Assembly: GCA_002398565.1 (NCBI GenBank)
Contig: DGZP01000018.1
Location: forward strand, 28,439 to 92,438
Reading direction: 5' to 3'
Source: Proteiniphilum sp. UBA4977
GTDB taxonomy: Bacteria > Bacteroidota > Bacteroidia > Bacteroidales > Dysgonomonadaceae
DNA: 64,000 bases
Shown: in pieces, positions 1 through 8,363 of the stretch
Numbering within the stretch: the stretch's first letter is position 1
Layout: each line of letters opens with the position of its first letter
The notes under the pieces: generated by a model
What the model was told of the DNA's origin: nothing
What the model saw: only the letters and a program-made list of their open reading frames with translations
Databases searched by the model: none
Made by a program: the position numbers and the translations under genes

Positions 1-22
1 TTGATGTGTTGATGTGTTGATG
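1..22. repeat. Short 8-bp tandem repeat at window edge
   Basis: The first bases are about two and three quarter copies of the unit ttgatgtg. The array may continue to the left of the window, so its true length is unknown. It lies downstream of the 3' end of the cytochrome c biogenesis gene, and no function can be assigned. Confidence 0.55.
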
Positions 23-91
23 TACCAAGATCGCTCTACCCGACAAACTTTCACTACCAAAGCCCACCGCTGATCGCTAAAATCCAAGATC

Positions 92-2584
92 TCACTGCTT
101 CTCTTTTCTGTATGAAACGATACCCAATATTCCCAGCGCCACAAAGGCGGCTGCAATATACAAAAAGACAGAAGATGTGTCCTCGGTATGGCCGTAGGAA
201 TGCATTCCGCTTAGGAAATAATTCACTCCCAGGAAAGTCATTAACACCGACGAGAAAGCAAATACCGACAACAGGTTGAACCCCCATACACTATACCATT
301 TTTTTACAAGATGCAGGTGGGTGACAACGGAATAAACCACGATCGTAATCAGGGCCCAGGTCTCTTTGGGATCCCAGCCCCAATAGCGGCCCCATGATTC
401 ATTAGCCCAGACGGCGCCAAGAAAGGTACCAATGGTCATCAGCGCAAGGCCTACCAGCAATGACAGGTTGTTGATGATACTTAACTCCCTGATACGATAA
501 GAGACAGACTCACTTTTATTTGAAAACGTCATGATAAAGAGGTTGGTGATACCCAGTAAAAAGCTAATTCCAAAAAATCCGTATGCCGCCACAATTACAG
601 CCACATGAAACATTAGCCAGGGCGATTTCAATACAGGTACTAACGTATTGATTTGCGGATCCATCCAGTTGAGCCCCGATACAAAAAGGATTACTCCGCC
701 GAAAAGTGTCGCAAGTGCCAGAGTGAGGCTATTTTTGCCTCCAAAGAGAAGTCCGGCCAGCACTGTTGCCCAGGCTACATAGACCATGGTCTCATAGGAA
801 TTGCTCCAAGGTGCATAACCCGAAATATACCAACGTAAGCCCATCCCGGCAGTATGATAAATAAAGAGGGCTACAATAAAAATAATACTTGTAAATATTG
901 CGTTACGAATCCACTCACCTCTTCGCAACATCTGTATAAATGCCAGAATCAAAAGAGTACCGCCGAAAATAAAATAACCTGTTCTGGAACGGCTGAAAAT
1001 ATTCATTTGATTGTAGCGCAATTCGGCCTCTATCTTTCCGGGGTGAATAAGTGAAGCTTTGTCGTTCTGCTGTTGATATCGGATAATATCATTCAGCATT
1101 TCATCGGGTTTATCCCAGTCGCCACTCTGCATTGCCCTCCGTACTTCAGACAGATATTGATTGAAGATGCCGGCAATAAACAATGAATCCTGCGGCTTAA
1201 ATACTGAAAGGTCTTCGCCAGGTGCATACCATGTATGGGAAGGGTCTTCGGGATTGGGAAAGATACCTGGCAGGCTATGGTTGAACAACTGTGACACAAT
1301 GTTAATCTGCTCATCGAGTTTGATCAGGTCCTTCTCTGCCGCAGTTCGTCCGTTTGCGGGCCGATGATAGATATGTTGCAATTGCTCCAGTAAACGGTAG
1401 TTTCCCTTTTGATCGAAAAAATGATAATAAGATGCATAATCTTTCGGGAGATTATACTGCACACTTATTTGCTCATTGGGAATGGCGATAAAGGAAACCT
1501 GTGCCCATACCCGGGGCAGTGTCAGCAAGCTAAGCAGGAACTGATCGGAATTTATGAAGTCGAATGTCTGTTCCTTATATATTTTCCGCAATATCTCGGA
1601 AGAAAAAGTATTCATTGGCATTACCCTGCCACGAAATTGTACCGGCAAGGCACCAAAGCGGACTGCATGGTCACGAGGAACCGCAATCTCAAGGAGCACA
1701 TTCTCTATGGACTTATCAGATATATTTGAACTACCTGGCTGCTCAATCCAATCTGCGTTCAAAGAATCTTCCTGTATCACCGGGTTGTCGACCGCGATCT
1801 CTCCAAAAGCAACGAACGGCATAACCATCAAAATGCCGCTGAACACCGTTGTTAAGACCTCCTTCCTTACCTCTTTGAGTTGTCGTATCAGTTTCCGGAA
1901 ACGGGAATTCGGCACAAAAAACATCAACAGAAAACCGGCCAACAGTAGCGCATAACCACTGTAAGTCACATTACGGCCCGTCACATCCTTGTTCACCGAA
2001 AGAATTGTTCCCAGTTCATCTTCATCATAGGAGGCCTGAAAGAAACGATACCCCTTCAGATCCAGCACGTTGTTCATAAACACCTTCGCTTCACGAACTT
2101 CTCCATCGATGTGTACCCGTAAATTGCTCTCATAGGAAGAAGGACTTAGGGAACCCGGATACCGGTGCAATCTAAAATCGGTGAGCTCCAATACAAAAGG
2201 CAATGTTTCCGTTTTAATCCCTTTAGAAGTTTGCATTACCATCTGATTGCTTCTTTCTCCCTCGCGGATATGTACCTGTCCCTCCCTGCCAAAAAGCAGT
2301 GTGGTCAGTGCCCCCCCGAGAATCACAATCAGGGCAAAGTGAATGATGATCATTGCCCATTTTCCGCGTTTCAGATAATTATACCGGACAATTACCAGAA
2401 TGAAATCAACTACCAGGAGAAACTGCAGTAGAATAAAGAGGGGGGAGTAATAGACAAGCATTTTTGCCGCCTCGGTACTCATCATCTTCTCCACAAATGT
2501 AGCCAGAGCCAGTCCCGTCGCATAGGTGAGCAACAGTATAATACCGGTTTTATAGGATGATAGGGAATGTATCAGTTTATCCAT
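92..2584 (-). CDS. ccsA: Cytochrome c biogenesis protein, ResB-CcsA fusion (CcsBA type)
   Basis: Predicted 830-residue polytopic membrane protein of System II cytochrome c maturation, which carries haem across the membrane and attaches it to CxxCH motifs of exported apocytochromes. The N-terminal third is ResB/CcsB-like, with membrane helices and an extracytoplasmic region. The C-terminal part is CcsA-like, with a dense helix cluster and the haem-handling tryptophan-rich motif WGRYWGWD at about residues 731-738. Fused CcsB-CcsA proteins of this size are usual in Bacteroidota. I start at the ATG at 2584, because the longer frame (2626) would run into the upstream gene, which stops at 2592. The 7-bp gap suggests co-transcription. 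Its presence behind a tetraheme cytochrome gene is functionally coherent, since that cytochrome needs exactly this machinery. Confidence 0.9.
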   Translation of the reverse strand: MDKLIHSLSSYKTGIILLLTYATGLALATFVEKMMSTEAAKMLVYYSPLFILLQFLLVVDFILVIVRYNYLKRGKWAMIIIHFALIVILGGALTTLLFGREGQVHIREGERSNQMVMQTSKGIKTETLPFVLELTDFRLHRYPGSLSPSSYESNLRVHIDGEVREAKVFMNNVLDLKGYRFFQASYDEDELGTILSVNKDVTGRNVTYSGYALLLAGFLLMFFVPNSRFRKLIRQLKEVRKEVLTTVFSGILMVMPFVAFGEIAVDNPVIQEDSLNADWIEQPGSSNISDKSIENVLLEIAVPRDHAVRFGALPVQFRGRVMPMNTFSSEILRKIYKEQTFDFINSDQFLLSLLTLPRVWAQVSFIAIPNEQISVQYNLPKDYASYYHFFDQKGNYRLLEQLQHIYHRPANGRTAAEKDLIKLDEQINIVSQLFNHSLPGIFPNPEDPSHTWYAPGEDLSVFKPQDSLFIAGIFNQYLSEVRRAMQSGDWDKPDEMLNDIIRYQQQNDKASLIHPGKIEAELRYNQMNIFSRSRTGYFIFGGTLLILAFIQMLRRGEWIRNAIFTSIIFIVALFIYHTAGMGLRWYISGYAPWSNSYETMVYVAWATVLAGLLFGGKNSLTLALATLFGGVILFVSGLNWMDPQINTLVPVLKSPWLMFHVAVIVAAYGFFGISFLLGITNLFIMTFSNKSESVSYRIRELSIINNLSLLVGLALMTIGTFLGAVWANESWGRYWGWDPKETWALITIVVYSVVTHLHLVKKWYSVWGFNLLSVFAFSSVLMTFLGVNYFLSGMHSYGHTEDTSSVFLYIAAAFVALGILGIVSYRKEKQ

Positions 2585-2591
2585 TGCAGGA

Positions 2592-3506
2592 TCAGGCCTC
2601 TTTCCACTGTTTGCGCAGGAGTTCAAGTGCTGCGGGCACCGCTATATTACGATCACCCAGTAAGCCACACTCGAAACTGACATACTTATCGTAACCCAGC
2701 ATTTTCAACCCCTTAAAACCATCAACATACCGATCCGCTTCACCGTCTTCACCCGGCATCTTACGCCGTTTCCGACTGGCCACATGCACATGCTGCAAAT
2801 GTATGCCGGCTGAGATAAACGCTCCCATGTCGGAATTCTCCTCCCAGGTCATATGCCAGAAATCACCCATACATTTCACGCCGGGATTGTCAATGTCCCG
2901 GCATATGGATGCAGCATCGCCCACCTGGCGAAGGTAAAAGGCTTCCTTGCGGTTAAGCGGCTCCAGAATGACGGTCGTACCATGCTTTTGTGCCAGTGTC
3001 CCCATCTCATCGAACTGTTCACAAAGAAAATCACGTGTCTCCTGTGTGTGCGGCATTACCGGCACTTGTCTGTTGAAAGCAGGCACGATGATTACACCTG
3101 TAGAGCCAAATTCTCCAGCGGCGATGATCAGCTCAGCCATTGTATCGCGGCATTGCTTGCGGATGGCAGGATCGGTAGAAAGAATAAACCCGTCGAAGCC
3201 GGCACATACTGCACTTACTTTGATGTTTCGTCCTCTGAGGGCATCTTTGAACTCCTGTTTTCTCGCGAGCAAAGGCTTGCCATGCGGCTCGAAACCCACC
3301 ACGCCGTGTGCTTCCATAAAGTCGAACTTCTCTTTCAGGGTGGTACCGGGAGCGGTACCTTCCTGAAAAGAGATATTTAATTTCGCATTGCCGGAAGCTT
3401 TATTTTTTTTCGAACTGGCAGAAGCCACAGAATTAAAGCCTCCTATTGCAAGGACAGCAGAACCGGCAATGGTCGTCTGAATAAATTTTCTTCTGTCTAT
3501 TGTCAT
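2592..3506 (-). CDS. Tat-exported sugar isomerase/epimerase-like TIM barrel (Hyi/IolE type)
   Basis: 304-residue protein of the AP-endonuclease-2-like TIM-barrel family, which includes hydroxypyruvate isomerase, xylose-isomerase-like and 3-keto-sugar epimerase/lyase enzymes. The N-terminus has a twin-arginine motif (DRRKFIQ) followed by a hydrophobic stretch ending near VASA, so it is probably exported. Typical metal-site segments are visible: ILEPLNR (Glu), MGDFWHM (Asp, His), LQHVHVA (His) and SFECGL (Glu). The start at 3506 overlaps the stop of the preceding oxidoreductase by 4 bp (ATGA), indicating translational coupling. A longer frame to 3623 would overlap more and would bury the Tat signal, so I reject it. 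Pairing with an exported Gfo/Idh enzyme suggests that it acts on an oxidised sugar. The substrate is unknown. Confidence 0.85.
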   Translation of the reverse strand: MTIDRRKFIQTTIAGSAVLAIGGFNSVASASSKKNKASGNAKLNISFQEGTAPGTTLKEKFDFMEAHGVVGFEPHGKPLLARKQEFKDALRGRNIKVSAVCAGFDGFILSTDPAIRKQCRDTMAELIIAAGEFGSTGVIIVPAFNRQVPVMPHTQETRDFLCEQFDEMGTLAQKHGTTVILEPLNRKEAFYLRQVGDAASICRDIDNPGVKCMGDFWHMTWEENSDMGAFISAGIHLQHVHVASRKRRKMPGEDGEADRYVDGFKGLKMLGYDKYVSFECGLLGDRNIAVPAALELLRKQWKEA

Positions 3507-4891
3507 GATTTGGCTTTTTTTGCACTTCCCGGCACGGGCACGGTAAATCCGGACATGTCCATTTTGCCGATGTTCAGGTCTGCAGGCGTATAATCCAACG
3601 GTGATGCAGTCATGGTTTCCCATGTTGTCTCCTGTCCCGTATATGCGGACTCACGTCCCATGATGGCTGCCATATTGGAAACTGCTGTTTCAGAAGCCTG
3701 CTCGATGGGATTGTTGCTTCGGATGCAGTTAATAAGATTCACATGTTCCAACGTGTAGGGATTGGTCTGCTTGAAATTGGTTTTCTCTGCCTCGCCGTCA
3801 TACTGCCAGATCACATTGCCTGCCATATCTTTGATTACATGCCCGCCCTTGCTCGACCAGGATCCCTTTGTTCCCTGGATAAACTCGCTCACATTGTTGG
3901 CACAGCCGTCAATCTGACGACACATGCTGTGTAGATGAATTCCATTCTCCATGGTAAAATCGATACTGAAATTATCGTACTGATCACCCGTTACACGGCG
4001 GTGTCGTGAACCAAAACCGACGGCACTGACCGGCTTCAATCCGGAGAACCACGTAAACACATCGATGTTATGCACATGCTGTTCCACAATATGGTCTCCC
4101 GAGAGCCATTTCCAGTTTACCCAGTCACGCACCATAAACTCGAAATCACTCCACTGGGGCTGGCGCTCACGAAACCAGAGCATACTTTGATTCCAATATA
4201 CCGTTCCACCGGTGATCTCGCCGATAGCACCGTTCATGATCTGCTTGTAGGATTCCACATAGCTACGTTGGTGGTGACGCTGTGTTCCGGTGACCACACT
4301 CAGGTTCTTCGCCTTAGCTTGCTTGGCAGTTGCAACAATGGTGCGATATCCGGCTGCATCCACGCAGATTGGTTTTTCCAGAAAAGCATGTTTGTTTTTT
4401 TCTACGGCATATTTAAAATGCTCTGCACGAAAAAAGGGAGGGGTGCAATCTATCAACACATCAATATCACTGTCGATCACTTGCTTGTATGCATCCAGGC
4501 CCACAAAAAGCTTATCGGCTGGGATATCGATATTTTTTTCCGATTTTAGTTTCTCGGCCAGTTTATCTACTCTGTCCTGAAAGACGTCGCCCAGCGCCAC
4601 AATGGTCACACCATTGGCTGCACTCAGGAAGTTCATGGCAGCTCCCGATCCTCGGCCTCCACAACCAACCACGCCCGCTTTTATTTCCTTGCCATCGGCA
4701 GCCAAATCAGGAAGCTCCGGTATATAATAGCTACCTGGTTCTTTCAAGGGTACATTGGCATCTTTACTTTTCTCCGATCCGCCACAGGAGGTCAACAGTC
4801 CTGCAGAACCCGCTCCGACTACACCGACAGCCCCTGCCAGTGCAGAAGTCTTCAGAAATGATCTTCTGGTTACATTGTTTTCTCGTTTCAT
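3503..4891 (-). CDS. Tat-type Gfo/Idh/MocA family oxidoreductase lipoprotein
   Basis: 462 residues. The N-terminus carries a twin-arginine motif (TRRSFLK), a hydrophobic segment and a lipobox-like LLTSC, so it should be a Tat-exported lipoprotein with preloaded nicotinamide cofactor, as known for glucose-fructose oxidoreductase relatives. The Rossmann motif appears as VVGCGGRGSG at about residues 74-83, and the family signature EKPI follows in the first domain. The C-terminal alpha/beta domain includes a region rich in His and Trp (DHIVEQHVHNIDVF) typical of the substrate pocket. It is coupled by a 4-bp overlap to the TIM-barrel isomerase. Members of this family catalyse NAD(P)-dependent oxidation or reduction of sugar hydroxyls, and some start 3-keto-glycoside chemistry. 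That role here is inference. Confidence 0.88.
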   Translation of the reverse strand: MKRENNVTRRSFLKTSALAGAVGVVGAGSAGLLTSCGGSEKSKDANVPLKEPGSYYIPELPDLAADGKEIKAGVVGCGGRGSGAAMNFLSAANGVTIVALGDVFQDRVDKLAEKLKSEKNIDIPADKLFVGLDAYKQVIDSDIDVLIDCTPPFFRAEHFKYAVEKNKHAFLEKPICVDAAGYRTIVATAKQAKAKNLSVVTGTQRHHQRSYVESYKQIMNGAIGEITGGTVYWNQSMLWFRERQPQWSDFEFMVRDWVNWKWLSGDHIVEQHVHNIDVFTWFSGLKPVSAVGFGSRHRRVTGDQYDNFSIDFTMENGIHLHSMCRQIDGCANNVSEFIQGTKGSWSSKGGHVIKDMAGNVIWQYDGEAEKTNFKQTNPYTLEHVNLINCIRSNNPIEQASETAVSNMAAIMGRESAYTGQETTWETMTASPLDYTPADLNIGKMDMSGFTVPVPGSAKKAKS

Positions 4892-4995
4892 ACAATTGAT
4901 TGTTTTAGGATATTATTTGTTTATTGATCGTATGTTATTTAATTTCAGTTGTCAACTTTTAGCTAAGATGGCAGAAACTTGTCCAAGACATCAGT

Positions 4996-6579
4996 TCAGT
5001 TTTTTATGATCAATGAAGTATCCACCTCACACACCACACGGAATCCAATTCCTTTTATATCGGAATACCACCAGATACTCTTGGGTTGTTGCGGATCTGT
5101 CTTCAACCAAGCATCGTGCTGTGTATAAGCCCTTGCAGCGCTTCTCACTTCAGATGCATCGGAAGCGTAACTGCCTCCCCTTATTACCCAGTCCTCTCCT
5201 TGTGTAACCAACGGATCACGGGTAACACCCGACCGTTTGCCATATGCTTCCGGATCATACTTGTCGGCAGTATATTCCATCACATTTCCCAACATGTTCT
5301 TTAAGCCATAAGGATTGGGTAATACAGCCGAAGGGGGTTGTGTGCGGCTGTCGCTATTCATGTCATACACTACATAGGCACTGATACTGTCGGTTTTCGG
5401 CTTAAAGATGTTCCGCATGAATCCGTGTGCCGAAAAATCTTTGGGGCTTCCCGGAAAGAAGTATGCAGTCTGGCTGCCCCCGCGGGCCGCATATTCCCAT
5501 TCAGCCTCGGTGGGCAGACGATATTTTTTTCCTGTTTTTGCCGATAACCACTGACAGAATGTTTCTGCTGCATAATGGGTCATCGTAATGGCCGGCCTGT
5601 CACCCTGCCCCCATCCCTGATCGGGATAACCAAAAGGAGGTGTCGGACCTGAAATGGCATCCACACTCATTGCGATGAGATTATTCTCGTAAATCATCTC
5701 AGGTGGGGTACGTCCCTCACTCATGGTTTCAGCATAAAATGCCCAAAACTCATTCCAGGTAGTCTCCACTTCAGCCATGAAGAAGGGACTGATTGTGACT
5801 TGATGCTGCGGCGACTCGTCCTGATTACGGAAAGGCTCCTTTTCCGGGCTTCCCATCATGAATGTACCTCCCTGAATTGCCCTCATCTGAAATGATACGG
5901 GCGTACCGGGAATCTGTTCACGATAATCGGCAAAAGCTGTGACCGGCGTTGATTCCTTATAATAAAGCGAGGTATCTACGGCATAGGATCCCGCCATTCC
6001 AGGTATGCCTGTCATCTGACCATGTGCATAACCGGGATTATAGTGTCCCACGTCGAGATGACAACTTATACATTGAAGATCAAGCTTTTCCGCATTTTCA
6101 TCGTAATAAAGATGTGCAGTGATACCCTCATCGGATATCCCTGCGGGAAAAAGGTTCTGATGACATTTCACACAGGATTTATTTGGAATATATTTTACAG
6201 CATTTTCCAGTTCCGATTTCTTATCCCAGTTGAAATCTGTGCTGTCCTTGGTGAGGTATCCCCATACATCACGTACACCCAGTGCCAGTTTGGCCGAATA
6301 ATGTTCCCAGGTGTTGTCTTTGGGGGGAAGGTGACAATCTACACAATTTACCATTACCCCGCTTCCGTTGTTGACATGTGTCGACAGTTTCCAGCTCTCC
6401 TCAGCATGCGGATGTACATGGCACATCATACATGATTCATTGGTGGAAAAATAGACGGATGTCTGATACAAAGCGGCAATAAGTACAATTCCTATGATGA
6501 TTCCTGCGATCAGGACAAGACCTTTTCTTCCGGATGACTTTGTTTTGGGCCTCCTGTTTTTTTTCGAAAATATTGGCAT
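4996..6579 (-). CDS. Membrane tetraheme NapC/NirT-like cytochrome fused to a SUMF1/FGE-like domain
   Basis: 527 residues. A basic N-terminus and one membrane helix (about residues 19-38) are followed by four haem-binding CxxCH motifs at residues 50-54, 79-83, 136-140 and 170-174, as in small NapC/NirT quinol dehydrogenases. From about residue 233 there is a formylglycine-generating-enzyme-like (SUMF1/EgtB/PvdO) fold: GGTFMMGSPEKEP at the start, the RLPTEAEWEYAARGG core motif, and RGGSY near residue 467. The segment after RGGS lacks the cysteine pair that FGE needs for copper and catalysis, so it should not mature sulfatases. It heads a minus-strand cluster with the Gfo/Idh enzyme (104 bp downstream), the TIM barrel and CcsBA. 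The likely role is membrane electron transfer with an attached binding or enzymatic domain. The fusion is unusual. Confidence 0.85.
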   Translation of the reverse strand: MPIFSKKNRRPKTKSSGRKGLVLIAGIIIGIVLIAALYQTSVYFSTNESCMMCHVHPHAEESWKLSTHVNNGSGVMVNCVDCHLPPKDNTWEHYSAKLALGVRDVWGYLTKDSTDFNWDKKSELENAVKYIPNKSCVKCHQNLFPAGISDEGITAHLYYDENAEKLDLQCISCHLDVGHYNPGYAHGQMTGIPGMAGSYAVDTSLYYKESTPVTAFADYREQIPGTPVSFQMRAIQGGTFMMGSPEKEPFRNQDESPQHQVTISPFFMAEVETTWNEFWAFYAETMSEGRTPPEMIYENNLIAMSVDAISGPTPPFGYPDQGWGQGDRPAITMTHYAAETFCQWLSAKTGKKYRLPTEAEWEYAARGGSQTAYFFPGSPKDFSAHGFMRNIFKPKTDSISAYVVYDMNSDSRTQPPSAVLPNPYGLKNMLGNVMEYTADKYDPEAYGKRSGVTRDPLVTQGEDWVIRGGSYASDASEVRSAARAYTQHDAWLKTDPQQPKSIWWYSDIKGIGFRVVCEVDTSLIIKN

Positions 6580-6837
6580 TATTATTGTTGATAAAAAATA
6601 TTAAATTATAGCTTTTATTTATATATTAAGGCGTTTTGCCTATAAAAGTACGAAAATTTATAATAAATGAAAAGATAAATATATAAAATGCACCAATGCC
6701 CGCATCTCACTTCACTTACTATTTTTTAGCAGGTTTCAGCAAAATTTATTTTTGTTATCAGAATTTTTCTGACGCCAAATAAACTCACAGTGGTTAACAA
6801 GCCTTTTTCTTAATAAAATTTCGTCATCGAACCAAAT

Positions 6838-7875
6838 TCATAATTCATTTCTTTTTTTGATCAATTCACGTGCAGCTTCAATAATGCTATCCCTGTTTTT
6901 TGCCCTGTCACTATCCTGCATACTTACATAAATATGAGGTTCCACCCCGAACTCAATATGTTCTTTCTCGGCATTAAACATGGGTGAGGCAGAAAAACGG
7001 ATAGACCAGCCGTTAGGCAATTCGGAAGTAAAGGGCAGTCCGCTTCCGCCTCCGGTTTTATCGCCCATCACTGTAACATTGGGTGCATATTTCATGACAC
7101 TTACAAACTCGTTTGTGGCACTGTAACAGCCTCTGTTTGTGATCACGACCACTGGTTTCTGGTAACGAACACGGTCGGAACTTTCCACGTATTTCGGATA
7201 GAACGGGGAAAAGTCGTTGTGTCCGGGTCCTACCTTGTGAGAAATATAACCGATGAGCTTTCGCTCATTAAAAAAACGACTGGTTATTTTTTCCACGTTG
7301 GTAAGACTTCCCCCGCCATTATTTCGGACATCAATAATAAGACCGCTACAAATAGCCATTCTGTTCAGCACCTGGTCAAGACTGCTCTCCGACAAATCGT
7401 CCGAGAAGCTGCCATAATAGATGTAACCCACGTTATCTTCCTGAATCTTATACCTCATGCCGGATGCAATTCCGAAGTCGGTTCCCAGATAATATTTCTG
7501 TACGACGGGGTCGAAGTTGGCAGGATAATTGTCCTGCCATTGCCAATAACGGGTAATATCGTGTGATGCGGCCAGATTCACATGTCCGTCCTTCAGTTCG
7601 GCAAGCATCGTCCCCATGAGTTTAAAGAGCGCATCGTTGTTCATGTCCGGTGTGATACGGACACTATAATCCCCATAAATTGAATCCCAATCTATTTTCT
7701 TGTATTCAAAGAAACAATAATTACGGTCGAGAATGGTCCACAATGCATCAAAATTGCCACGGGGATGGTTACCGAATTGCATATCAGACACCTCACAACC
7801 CTGCAACAAAATAAATAGCAGCAGAAGCAGTCCGGATTGTTTCTTCCACATCATGGAATTTATTTTATTTCCCAA
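6838..7875 (-). CDS. S41 family (tail-specific protease-like) peptidase lipoprotein
   Basis: 345-residue predicted lipoprotein with signal segment LLLLLFILLQGC. The start could also be the ATG at 7854, which gives a tighter signal peptide. The C-terminal half has the S41 core: the LIIDVRNNGGG segment, the nucleophile region NRGCYSATNEF, and a lysine in GDKTGGGSG that would complete a Ser-Lys dyad. No PDZ domain is evident, and the N-terminal part resembles the short tricorn-core-like S41 proteins of Bacteroidota. It follows rpiB by 15 bp and is probably the last gene of the tkt-rpiB transcript. The substrate is unknown, and the pentose-phosphate neighbourhood gives no clue. Confidence 0.85.
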   Translation of the reverse strand: MGNKINSMMWKKQSGLLLLLFILLQGCEVSDMQFGNHPRGNFDALWTILDRNYCFFEYKKIDWDSIYGDYSVRITPDMNNDALFKLMGTMLAELKDGHVNLAASHDITRYWQWQDNYPANFDPVVQKYYLGTDFGIASGMRYKIQEDNVGYIYYGSFSDDLSESSLDQVLNRMAICSGLIIDVRNNGGGSLTNVEKITSRFFNERKLIGYISHKVGPGHNDFSPFYPKYVESSDRVRYQKPVVVITNRGCYSATNEFVSVMKYAPNVTVMGDKTGGGSGLPFTSELPNGWSIRFSASPMFNAEKEHIEFGVEPHIYVSMQDSDRAKNRDSIIEAARELIKKRNEL

Positions 7876-7890
7876 CTTGATAGCAGCAAA

Positions 7891-8346
7891 CTATGCGCAG
7901 GGGATCTTATTGATTCTTTTTTCGTGACGTCCTCCTTCGAAAGGTGTATTAAGGAAGGTTACCAATATCTCATAAATTTCTTCCTCACTCAGGAAACGAC
8001 CTGGAATGGAGAGAATATTAGCATCATTGTGTGTTCTGGCGTAGTAAGCTATCTCCTTGCTCCAGCATAATGCCGCCCGCACTCCCTGATGCTTGTTCAC
8101 AGTCATATTAATTCCATTGCCGGTGCCGCAGATGGCAATACCCGGATAACATTCACCATTTTCCACGGCCGAGGCAAGCGGATGCGCATAGTCGGGATAA
8201 TCTGTGCTCTCCTTGGAATAGGTTCCAAAATCCCTGTAAGGGATACCTTGTTCCTCCAGAATTTTTATAATGTACTGTTTGCTGTCATAGCCAGCATGAT
8301 CGGAAGCTATTCCGATGGGTTTCTCTGAATAATCGAATAATGACAT
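7891..8346 (-). CDS. rpiB: Ribose-5-phosphate isomerase B
   Basis: 151-residue cytoplasmic enzyme interconverting ribose 5-phosphate and ribulose 5-phosphate (RpiB/LacAB family). Visible signatures are the N-terminal substrate-binding SDHAGYDSKQ, the catalytic cysteine in AICGTGNGINM, and the conserved NDANILSIPGRF stretch. The length is normal for the family. It sits 17 bp downstream of transketolase, which uses its product, so a pentose-phosphate operon is likely. Confidence 0.95.
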   Translation of the reverse strand: MSLFDYSEKPIGIASDHAGYDSKQYIIKILEEQGIPYRDFGTYSKESTDYPDYAHPLASAVENGECYPGIAICGTGNGINMTVNKHQGVRAALCWSKEIAYYARTHNDANILSIPGRFLSEEEIYEILVTFLNTPFEGGRHEKRINKIPCA

Positions 8347-8363
8347 ATCAATCTGTTTTATTT

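Noticed and set aside
54..287. 77-codon minus-strand frame at the left edge
   Set aside because: It overlaps the 3' end of the ResB-CcsA gene in another frame and has no motif.
3507..3623. Longer start for the TIM-barrel isomerase
   Set aside because: It would place 39 non-signal residues before the twin-arginine motif and overlap the upstream gene by over 100 bp.
4070..4549. 159-codon open frame on the plus strand
   Set aside because: Shadow of the Gfo/Idh gene on the opposite strand.
4996..6579. FGE-type sulfatase-activating enzyme
   Set aside because: The fold is present, but the cysteine pair needed for catalysis is absent. All sulfatases here are serine-type, which FGE does not mature.
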